From Candidatus Nanoarchaeia archaeon (GTDB lineage Archaea; Nanobdellota; Nanobdellia; Woesearchaeales; CG1-02-33-12): 7,138 nt of DNA. Below are positions 1 through 5,523 of the stretch, one piece after another. The notes beneath the pieces are model-generated. The model ran no database searches. It saw only the letters and a program-made list of their open reading frames with translations, and was not told where the DNA came from. The translations under genes and the position numbers were made by a program. Each line of letters opens with the position of its first letter. Positions within the stretch are counted from its first letter, which is position 1. The stretch is taken from the NCBI GenBank assembly GCA_028711925.1, contig JAQTRH010000048.1, forward strand, positions 1 to 7,138, in the 5' to 3' direction.

Positions 1-1428
1 ATACTTGCACTCTCCTTTTTTTATCTGCTCAAGAAGCTCTTTTGCATAATGCAGTCCATTCACAACAACAAAGGTTAAATCATGGCCATTAATCATTATA
101 TTCCCTTCCTTAACATTCTTTAATCCCCTTATCTGGTTGAACTCAAGGATTTCCAAATCCTTTCCTGTCTCTAGCTCATAAGCAGTCCTTAATGCAGCTT
201 CCATTACTCCTCCTGTTGCTCCAAAAAGAGTTGCCGCCCCTGATGAAATTCCCAAAGGAGCGTCAAAGTTATCATCTTTTAGATTATTAAAGTTTATTCT
301 GTGATTTTTTATCATCCGGGCAATCTCTCTTGTTGTTAATACATAATCAACATCTTTGTTGAGCTCTTTTCTCTGAGCCTCAAACTTTTTTGCAGTGCAT
401 GGCATTACACTTACAACAACTGCATTTTTCTTTTTTATCCTGCTGTTCTCAATATAGTAATTTTTTAAAACTGCCCCAAACATTTCATGAGGGCTCTTGC
501 ATGTTGAAACATGATTTAATAATTCTGGATAGAAATGCTCTATGTATTTTATCCATGCAGGGCAGCATGAGGTTATCATAGGAAGGTTTTTGTTGTTCTT
601 TAATCTTTCAACAAGCTCTGTTGCTTCCTCCATTATTGTTAAATCAGCCCCGAACTGGGTGTCAAATACCTCTTTAAAGCCGAGTTTTCTTAATGCAGAA
701 ACCATCTTTCCTGTAACTAAAGTTCCTGGCTCTAATCCAAATTCCTCTCCTAATGAAGCCCTAACTGCGGGTGCTGTTTGGACAAAAACATGCTTGCTTT
801 TCAGTGCCTTTTCAACTTCTTTTATTGAGTCTTTCTCATATATTGCATTTGCAGGGCAAGCCAAAATGCATTGCCCGCAATGAATGCAGACAGAATCATC
901 TATTCTTCCCTCAAAAGCAGGTGTTATTTTTGTGTGGTATGAGCGGTATGCAAAATCAATTGCATTTACATTCTGCATCTCACATGCCTGAACGCATTTC
1001 CCGCATAAAATGCATTTGTTGTCATCCCTTACTATTCCTATTCCTTCATTAGGATTGTGTATCTTTCCTATTGTTGAGAACCTTGTTTGCCTTATTCCTA
1101 CATCCTTGGCAAGAACGCAAAGCTCATGTTTTTTTGTTTGTGTAAGATGCTCTCTGTGCTCTGAAATCAAGAGCTCTGTATTAATTTTCCTTGCTTTTAA
1201 AACGCGCTGTGATTCTGTGTCAATAATCATCCCTTCCTTAACATTTGTTGAACATGAGGGTATCATTTTTCCATTAACTTCTACAAGGCAGACGCGGCAA
1301 ACTGACTTTGGATGAAATCTCTCGCTGTAGCACAGAGTTGGAATTTTTATTCCTTGTTTTTTTGCAACCTGAAGTATTGTCTGCTCTTCTTCGCACTTTA
1401 TTTTTTTTCCGTTAAGAGTTATTTTCAT
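1..1428 (-). CDS. hydA: [FeFe]-hydrogenase catalytic subunit HydA, C-terminus off the left edge
   Basis: Catalytic subunit of an [FeFe] hydrogenase (2H+ + 2e- <-> H2), cytoplasmic; 476 residues are visible. Domains in order: NuoG-like [2Fe-2S] domain with Cys33, 44, 47 and 59; a His-Cys cluster region (about 91-104) that has lost two of its cysteines; a 2x[4Fe-4S] ferredoxin domain with CxxCxxCxxxC at 139-149 and 181-191; then the H-cluster domain from about 217 (APAVR, GEEFG). H-cluster motif 1 is TSCCPAW at 286-292 and motif 2 is MPCTAKKFE at 342-350; STCKSP (308-313) and GATGGVMEAALRTAYE (403-418) are also family hallmarks. From memory of Clostridium pasteurianum CpI, the proton-path residues are present (Cys288, Glu268, Glu271, Ser308). 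Motif 3, with the last two cluster ligands, should lie just past the edge. The ATG overlaps the hydB stop as ATGA, and an AGGA lies 9 bases upstream. The class is certain; an M3-like architecture is inferred. Confidence 0.96.
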   Translation of the reverse strand, partial: MKITLNGKKIKCEEEQTILQVAKKQGIKIPTLCYSERFHPKSVCRVCLVEVNGKMIPSCSTNVKEGMIIDTESQRVLKARKINTELLISEHREHLTQTKKHELCVLAKDVGIRQTRFSTIGKIHNPNEGIGIVRDDNKCILCGKCVQACEMQNVNAIDFAYRSYHTKITPAFEGRIDDSVCIHCGQCILACPANAIYEKDSIKEVEKALKSKHVFVQTAPAVRASLGEEFGLEPGTLVTGKMVSALRKLGFKEVFDTQFGADLTIMEEATELVERLKNNKNLPMITSCCPAWIKYIEHFYPELLNHVSTCKSPHEMFGAVLKNYYIENSRIKKKNAVVVSVMPCTAKKFEAQRKELNKDVDYVLTTREIARMIKNHRINFNNLKDDNFDAPLGISSGAATLFGATGGVMEAALRTAYELETGKDLEILEFNQIRGLKNVKEGNIMINGHDLTFVVVNGLHYAKELLEQIKKGECKY

Positions 1429-2546
1429 TTTATTTTTTCCTGAAACTCATTTTTAAAATACTTAAGCTCTTTCATAATATGGTTTACAGATGACTGCCCA
1501 AGCCCGCATAATGAAGTATCTCCTATAACACCGCATAATTCCTCTAAAAGCTTAAGGTCTTTTCTTTTTGCCTTTTTCAATGATATTTTCTGCAACAGCT
1601 CAAGAACCCTTATATTGCCTTCCCTGCATGGAGTGCATTGCCCGCAGCTTTCAAACTCAAAGAATTTTGAAATTATTGCTGAAATATCAAGAATGCTTCT
1701 TGTCTCATCAACAAGAATTAATGATGATGCCAGCATAGCCCCTTTTTTTCTTATCGGCTCGCAGTCAAGTATTAAGTTTTCATCATAGGGAATGCATCCT
1801 CCATAGCATCCAAAGTAAATTGCCTTTATGTTGTTTTTTGGCCTTGTAATTTGAATTGCTTTTTTTAATGGAATTCCAAGAGGAAGCTCGTAAACTCCTG
1901 GCTTTCGAACATCGCCTGAAATGCAAAAGAGTCTCCAGTTATCATTCCAGTTCTTGTCAGTGAAAATTAAGGGAAGGTTTGCAAGGGTTTCAACATTATT
2001 AACTAAGGTAGGCATTTGAAAAAGCCCTTTTCTTGATGGAAAAGGAGGTTTTATCCTGGGGTTTCCCCTTTTACCCTCTATTGACTCTATAATTGCGGTT
2101 TCATCGCCGCAGACATATGCTCCCCCTCCTATTATTATATGAAAATTAAATGTTATGTTAAGATTTTTCATTGCTTTTTTTGCAGCTTGAATTGCTTTCT
2201 CTATGTTTGGCCTTAAATAAGAATACTGGCCTCTCAAGTAAATATATCCTTCTTCTGCGCTTATCGCTCTTGCAGCAATGAGCATACCCTCTATCACATT
2301 TAAAGGGTTTTTTTCAAGAATAAATCTGTCTTTAAAAGTTCCGGGCTCGCCCTCATCTGCATTGCATATTATGTATTTTTTTACTCCTTCTCTTGACATT
2401 GTCATTTCTATTTTTTCACCTGTTGGAAAATTAGAGCCTCCTCTTCCTTTAAGTTCTGATTTTTTTATTTTCTCTTTAATTTCCTCTGGGCTCATCTGCA
2501 ATGCCTTTCTCAATCCCTTAAAATTTGTTTTTCTGAGTATTTTCAT
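1425..2546 (-). CDS. hydB: Short NuoF/HydB-like FMN- and NAD(H)-binding hydrogenase subunit
   Basis: Flavoprotein subunit that exchanges electrons with NAD(H) through FMN and passes them to HydA/HydC. The 373-residue protein starts directly at the NuoF core: the glycine-rich loop GRGGSNFPTG (34-43), NADEGEPGTFKDR (62-74), GGGAYVCGDETA (140-151), EGKRGNPR (157-164) and VNNVETLANLP (182-192). The C-terminal [4Fe-4S] ligands are Cys301, 304 and 307 (CGQCTPCREG) plus Cys347 (SLCGLGQ). It ends 26 residues after that last cysteine. It therefore lacks the N-terminal thioredoxin-like [2Fe-2S] domain and the C-terminal 2x[4Fe-4S] domain found in bifurcating HydB proteins such as that of Thermotoga. 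The loop reads GGSN where the family has GGAG, and GDE replaces GEE. Its start overlaps the hydC stop and its stop overlaps the hydA start, 4 bases each, so translational coupling is likely. A lone complex I NuoF is excluded by the adjoining HydA. Confidence 0.93.
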   Translation of the reverse strand: MKILRKTNFKGLRKALQMSPEEIKEKIKKSELKGRGGSNFPTGEKIEMTMSREGVKKYIICNADEGEPGTFKDRFILEKNPLNVIEGMLIAARAISAEEGYIYLRGQYSYLRPNIEKAIQAAKKAMKNLNITFNFHIIIGGGAYVCGDETAIIESIEGKRGNPRIKPPFPSRKGLFQMPTLVNNVETLANLPLIFTDKNWNDNWRLFCISGDVRKPGVYELPLGIPLKKAIQITRPKNNIKAIYFGCYGGCIPYDENLILDCEPIRKKGAMLASSLILVDETRSILDISAIISKFFEFESCGQCTPCREGNIRVLELLQKISLKKAKRKDLKLLEELCGVIGDTSLCGLGQSSVNHIMKELKYFKNEFQEKIK

Positions 2547-3028
2547 CTTAGCCTTGATATTATCTTTTTTATTTTATGCTCATTTAAATTGCCATAAACT
2601 TGATCATTTATCATCATTGCAGGAGATTTGTCGCAGCAGCCGAGGCATGAGACAATTTCAAGTGATATTTTTTTGTCTTTTGTTGTCTGGCCTGATTTTA
2701 TTTTTAACAATGACTCAAGAAATTTTATCAGCGTTACTGAATTATTAAGATAGCAGGAAGGGCTGTTGCATATTCTTATGATATATTTTCCCTTTGGCTC
2801 TGTGTAAAGCATGTCGTAAAAAGTTATTACTCCGTAAATTGTTGAGAATGGAATATTTGTTTTTTTGGCTATTTCATGTGCTGTGTTTTTTGAGATATAT
2901 CCGAATTTTTCCTGTATTTTGTACAATAAAGGCAGAAGAAGAGGCTTTCCATCAGGCCCTTTAATAACTTCGTCTATAATCATGCCAATTTCATCTGAAG
3001 ACATCATCCACCTCTTTTTTGCGGCCAT
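2543..3028 (-). CDS. hydC: NuoE/HydC-like [2Fe-2S] thioredoxin-fold hydrogenase subunit
   Basis: Small electron-transfer subunit that pairs with the NuoF-like HydB. It has the family's N-terminal helical part (LLPLLYKIQEKFGYIS, about 31-46; IYGVITFYDML, 64-74) and a C-terminal thioredoxin-like fold binding one [2Fe-2S] cluster through Cys87-x4-Cys92 and Cys128-x3-Cys132. Cys131 is an extra cysteine inside the second motif (CLGCC). The length of 161 residues is normal for NuoE. The start is uncertain. The first ATG at 3028 has no clear ribosome site, whereas a GAGGTG at 3009-3014 lies 4 bases before the ATG at 3004 (Met9) and 1 base before the ATG at 3007 (Met8); a 153-residue product from 3004 keeps the whole fold. 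It is the first gene of the hydCBA operon and has a TATA-like element about 60 bases upstream of the first ATG. Confidence 0.93.
   Translation of the reverse strand: MAAKKRWMMSSDEIGMIIDEVIKGPDGKPLLLPLLYKIQEKFGYISKNTAHEIAKKTNIPFSTIYGVITFYDMLYTEPKGKYIIRICNSPSCYLNNSVTLIKFLESLLKIKSGQTTKDKKISLEIVSCLGCCDKSPAMMINDQVYGNLNEHKIKKIISRLR
3009..3014 (-). promoter_or_regulatory. Ribosome binding site inside the long form of hydC
   Basis: The minus strand reads GAGGTG here, a good match to the archaeal 16S anti-Shine-Dalgarno. It lies 4 bases before the ATG at 3004 and 1 base before that at 3007. It argues that HydC may start at Met9 rather than at the outer ATG at 3028. The same bases also encode Arg-Trp in the long form, so chance cannot be excluded. 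Confidence 0.45.
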
Positions 3029-3037
3029 TTATTGAAA

Positions 3038-3049
3038 GGCTGGCCAACC
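3038..3049. promoter_or_regulatory. GC-rich 12-bp near-palindrome in the hydC leader, candidate operator
   Basis: The plus strand reads GGCTGGCCAACC, a dyad around 3043/3044 with five of six base pairs matched; the sixth would be a G-T wobble in RNA. It is a short GC-rich island in an otherwise very AT-rich spacer. It lies between the presumed hydC promoter and the first ATG, where a bound repressor could control hydrogenase expression. The dyad is seen directly; the operator role is inference. Confidence 0.3.
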
Positions 3050-3085
3050 AAAACATAAACAATAATAAAGAAAACGAAAAGGGCC

Positions 3086-3094
3086 TATAAATAA
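3086..3094 (-). promoter_or_regulatory. Probable TATA box of the hydCBA operon
   Basis: The minus strand reads TTATTTATA, close to the archaeal TATA consensus. Transcription would start about 25 bases downstream, near 3065, giving a leader of roughly 35-60 bases depending on which hydC start is used. It lies between the terminator of the surface-protein genes and hydC. The spacer is so AT-rich that alternative boxes are possible. Confidence 0.4.
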
Positions 3095-3105
3095 TTTATG
3101 ATTTT

Positions 3106-3120
3106 AAAAAAAGAAAAAAA
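3106..3120 (-). terminator. Oligo-T terminator after the 97-residue pilin-like gene
   Basis: The minus strand carries two runs of seven T separated by one C, starting 15 bases after the stop of the gene ending at 3135. No hairpin precedes it. Oligo-T tracts of this kind are the usual intrinsic terminators in archaea. It would separate the surface-protein transcript from the hydrogenase operon. Confidence 0.6.
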
Positions 3121-3134
3121 GATTTAATAAAATT

Positions 3135-3428
3135 TTATGTTTTATCTAAACAACATGTTTGTCCTGGATGAGTATCTGCATCATTTACATTGTATATTGG
3201 AACTTCATTCCCAGGACATGCTGTACCATCAACCCAATGACCCTCATGCGAAGTAGTAGCTCCATGGTAATCTTCACATCTTTTGCCTGCTGTTGTTTCA
3301 TTAAGGTTTTGTAGCCATTTGCCCATGCTGCCTGTGTATATCAATATAAGAACAACCAACACCACAAGAACTAAAAGAGCAATCACAATTGCGTTCATTG
3401 GAAGGCTTTGGCCTCTTTTTTGTTTCAT
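3135..3428 (-). CDS. Small pilin-like protein with class III signal and Cys/His-rich ectodomain
   Basis: A 97-residue protein with an archaeal class III (prepilin-like) N-terminus: a basic MKQKRG, predicted cleavage between Gly6 and Gln7, then QSLPMN and a hydrophobic segment at about 12-31. After processing, the hydrophobic helix could pack into a filament core, as in archaeal pilins and archaellins. The short external part has four cysteines (51, 71, 92, 93) and four histidines (55, 61, 64, 87), including HEGHW and a CC pair near the C-terminus. Disulfides or metal binding are possible. A strong GAGGTG lies 5 bases before the ATG, and a TATA-like box upstream suggests independent expression, as expected for an abundant structural subunit. 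Similar small proteins are, to my knowledge, common in DPANN genomes but uncharacterised. The pilin role is inferred from the N-terminus only. Confidence 0.85.
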   Translation of the reverse strand: MKQKRGQSLPMNAIVIALLVLVVLVVLILIYTGSMGKWLQNLNETTAGKRCEDYHGATTSHEGHWVDGTACPGNEVPIYNVNDADTHPGQTCCLDKT

Positions 3429-3433
3429 TTTTT

Positions 3434-3439
3434 CACCTC
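3434..3439 (-). promoter_or_regulatory. Strong ribosome binding site for the 97-residue pilin-like gene
   Basis: The minus strand reads GAGGTG five bases before the ATG at 3428. It is one of the clearest Shine-Dalgarno sites in the window and confirms that start. Together with the TATA-like element upstream it suggests high expression. Confidence 0.75.
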
Positions 3440-3481
3440 ATGTTTAATATAATGTTTATATCTTGCCTTTAGCTATTCTAG

Positions 3482-3489
3482 TATTTAAA
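3482..3489 (-). promoter_or_regulatory. TATA box for the 97-residue pilin-like gene
   Basis: The minus strand reads TTTAAATA, a near-perfect archaeal TATA box, in the 71-base gap after the stop of the upstream gene at 3500. A start site about 25 bases downstream (near 3460) would leave a leader of about 30 bases containing the GAGGTG site. A second AT-rich element (GATATAAAC, 3454-3462) is too close to the ribosome site to be the main box. Confidence 0.5.
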
Positions 3490-3499
3490 ATTATCGCTA

Positions 3500-4006
3500 T
3501 TAGCTGCATATATCAAGGGTTAACATCAGACTCTCCATATCAGTGGGAATAACATATGTCCTGGAAATCCTGTCAACATTTCCTGAACATTTGCCGTAAC
3601 TCCTTTCTACAATAGTATTTTCGCCGGTATTATACTTTCTTACAATGTAAGCCTTAAAGTGGTAGGGCTTTTCCCATTTCTCAAGTGTATTATTAAATAT
3701 TTCTTCTATAACCTCTTCTATTTTTTCACGTGAATCTCCCCTATTGCCGTCGTCATCGCAGTCTATTCTGTTGAAACCTGCGCAGTCCCGAAAAAGGTCT
3801 GACATAGTGCTTTTCTTGCAGTCAGTTGTTGTCTTAAGCAGAACATTTATCATATTTGACGCCAGCTCTGAATCAACATAATCTCTTTTAGCATCTGAAT
3901 TTGGTTTTAGCACCACAAATCTCACAAAAAACAGCAATCCCACTGTTATTAAAAGAACTATTATAACCAATCCAACTATTTCTGCCTGTGATTTTTTCCC
4001 AATCAT
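3500..4006 (-). CDS. Prepilin-like single-span membrane protein (KKSQAEI type)
   Basis: A 168-residue protein I cannot assign a function. MIGKKS followed by QAEIVG and a hydrophobic stretch (about 10-33) is a class III-like signal, with possible cleavage before Gln7. The rest is an extracytoplasmic domain with Cys63, 75, 83, 140 and 167 and an acidic patch, IDCDDDGNRGD (81-91), that could bind a divalent metal. A helical acidic segment (EKIEEVIEEIFNN, 94-106) follows. The ATG directly abuts the stop of the preceding gene (TAA then ATG), with a GAGGT 10 bases upstream inside that gene, so the two are cotranslated. It may be a minor pilin or assembly subunit of the same structure as its neighbours; that rests on the N-terminus and gene order. 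Confidence 0.85.
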   Translation of the reverse strand: MIGKKSQAEIVGLVIIVLLITVGLLFFVRFVVLKPNSDAKRDYVDSELASNMINVLLKTTTDCKKSTMSDLFRDCAGFNRIDCDDDGNRGDSREKIEEVIEEIFNNTLEKWEKPYHFKAYIVRKYNTGENTIVERSYGKCSGNVDRISRTYVIPTDMESLMLTLDICS

Positions 4007-4513
4007 TTAACCGTAAACCTCAACAGTCAATACCCCAAAACTATAAGAATTAGTTACAGGATAGTAAAGCGAAACAGGAACTTTAGTGGATGATTGAAAC
4101 TTTTTATTTGGTAGTGTTCTTTCATAAACAATCCAGTTTTCAGGAGAATAAGGATAAATATTCTCAATGTATATCTTGCTGTAACCAAAACTGTCAAAGT
4201 AGTATTCATTATTTATTCTCTCATATGCAGGTTCTTTTGATATATTAGCTAATGCCTTTACTTTTAGAACATCAAAACAGTCATCAATAACTATGTTTGC
4301 AGAAGTGGGAGAAGTGCACTGCAGCTCAGGAAGAAAAGAAACAAGCTGGGCTGTCTGTATTGCCTTAAGGTCAAACTGATGTTCGCCTGTATCTTCTATA
4401 GATGTGCGCATAAATTTCATATAAAAAATCAAGCCAAAACCAACTAATACAAAGAAGATAAGAAGTACCGCTATTGTCTCAAACATCTTTATCTGCGCTT
4501 TTTTGTTTTTCAT
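4007..4513 (-). CDS. Prepilin-like single-span membrane protein (KKAQIKMFE type)
   Basis: A 168-residue protein of unknown function. I chose the ATG at 4513, not the in-frame ATG at 4555, because it places the basic MKNKKA and QIKMFETI signal at the very N-terminus, as in related DPANN proteins, and lies one base after the stop of the upstream gene. The hydrophobic span is about 12-32, with predicted cleavage between Ala6 and Gln7. The external domain (33-168) has two cysteines (66, 79), which could form a disulfide, and a Tyr-rich, beta-like second half (YYFDSFGYSKIYIENIYPY, 104-122). It is the third gene of a run of closely spaced surface genes and abuts the next one. No clear ribosome site is visible, in keeping with coupling to the upstream gene. 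Confidence 0.84.
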   Translation of the reverse strand: MKNKKAQIKMFETIAVLLIFFVLVGFGLIFYMKFMRTSIEDTGEHQFDLKAIQTAQLVSFLPELQCTSPTSANIVIDDCFDVLKVKALANISKEPAYERINNEYYFDSFGYSKIYIENIYPYSPENWIVYERTLPNKKFQSSTKVPVSLYYPVTNSYSFGVLTVEVYG

Positions 4514-4514
4514 T

Positions 4515-5498
4515 TTAATATAGTGTTGGGCATGAAGCTTTTTGCAAATTTTCATTTCTTATCTCAAGATCTCTTTTAGAATCTATAATAGCATCAATGT
4601 TGTTTAAGGAATAATCAATTTCAAAGGGGGTGATTGTATAAAAACAGCTTGGGTTAGAATGAAAAATTCTTTGTAATTCTTCTGTTCTTTCAGCGTAAAC
4701 CATGCTGACTATTTCCATCTTTTTAAGAGCTTTTTCCAAATTGCATATGTAATTTTTAGCGTCCCCGCTGAACATTGCCCCTATAATCATCTCATCGCCA
4801 AGGTAAGGGGCATCGCTAAAATACTCAAAATTTTTTAATGATTTTTTGTATTGATAAAAACTTATTTTATTATTACCAGAATCAATATTTATTGCTATAA
4901 CCTCATTATCCTTCATATTCTCTAAAAAGTAAGGCAATGATGCTTGATCCGGCTCGGGGTCATTAAAGAAAACAAAAGCCAGTTTATGCCCTGAGTTACT
5001 CAAGTCTGAAAGGCTGTTTTTGTCAACTAACTGCTTGGTTAAACCTTGAGGCAGCTTATAATAAATCTCTTTTCCCTTTGTTGAATCTACTATTATATAT
5101 TTGAAATTAGGGGTTGTCATGTAAAGAAAATTAGAGATATGGTATGGAAAACCCCAAGGCAAAGACCAGGTAAGCATTGTTCTTCCTTCTATTATCTCAG
5201 GCGCAAATACTATCTTGTTTTTTGTAATATCACTTGTTATGCTCCCAACTGAAATTGAGTCGCAGCTTACCTCAATCTTGGTGTCTGGAATGCTTATTGG
5301 GGTAACAGTGTTTGAGCTTACTTCCGCCCCTGCCATTATCGTCTGCATATTTGTTAATATTGTATTTGAAATAGTAGTATCTGAATTGCTTTTAAGTTTT
5401 AAAACAATTGAACCAAAGAATAATAGTATAAGAACTCCCGCTATCAAGATAAAAACCCAGTTAAACTGTACCTCAATCACCCCTTTTTTTGAATTCAT
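4515..5498 (-). CDS. Large prepilin-like membrane-anchored protein (KKGVIEVQFNW type)
   Basis: A 327-residue protein of unknown function. The start at 5498 is preferred over the in-frame ATG at 5570, which overlaps the upstream gene and would put 24 charged residues before the signal. From 5498 the protein begins MNSKKGVIEVQFNW followed by a hydrophobic span (about 14-34). This resembles class III signals, but the +1 residue after Gly6 is Val rather than Gln, so it may remain an uncleaved anchor. The ectodomain of nearly 300 residues has four cysteines (79, 252, 285, 323) and an LTWSLPWGFPYHISNFLYMTT segment (109-129, Trp/aromatic-rich). It is much larger than a typical pilin and could be a tip or assembly component. 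It follows the big surface protein after 25 bases and precedes the next gene by one base, so all are probably cotranscribed. Confidence 0.82.
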   Translation of the reverse strand: MNSKKGVIEVQFNWVFILIAGVLILLFFGSIVLKLKSNSDTTISNTILTNMQTIMAGAEVSSNTVTPISIPDTKIEVSCDSISVGSITSDITKNKIVFAPEIIEGRTMLTWSLPWGFPYHISNFLYMTTPNFKYIIVDSTKGKEIYYKLPQGLTKQLVDKNSLSDLSNSGHKLAFVFFNDPEPDQASLPYFLENMKDNEVIAINIDSGNNKISFYQYKKSLKNFEYFSDAPYLGDEMIIGAMFSGDAKNYICNLEKALKKMEIVSMVYAERTEELQRIFHSNPSCFYTITPFEIDYSLNNIDAIIDSKRDLEIRNENLQKASCPTLY

Positions 5499-5523
5499 TT
5501 TTGAATATTCTTTCCCAAAAGAA

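Noticed and set aside
390..1315. Several plus-strand open frames opposite hydA
   Set aside because: They lie antisense to a gene with unmistakable hydrogenase motifs, are Cys/Ser/Leu-rich in the way complements of such genes are, and show no recognisable domain or ribosome site.
1425..3028. hydB and hydC as remnants of respiratory complex I (nuoF and nuoE)
   Set aside because: The third gene has the [FeFe] H-cluster motifs TSCCPAW and MPCTAKKFE, which NuoG lacks, and no membrane complex I subunit is present in the window.
3029..3134. A small noncoding RNA or riboswitch in the spacer before hydC
   Set aside because: Apart from the short dyad and AT-rich promoter and terminator signals I see no extended stem structure or known riboswitch core in these 106 bases.
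1..5498. A functional link between the hydrogenase and the pilin-like genes, such as conductive pili
   Set aside because: They share a strand, but an oligo-T terminator and a separate promoter lie between them, and the pilin-like proteins have no haem motif or aromatic-rich helix. Adjacency alone is not enough.
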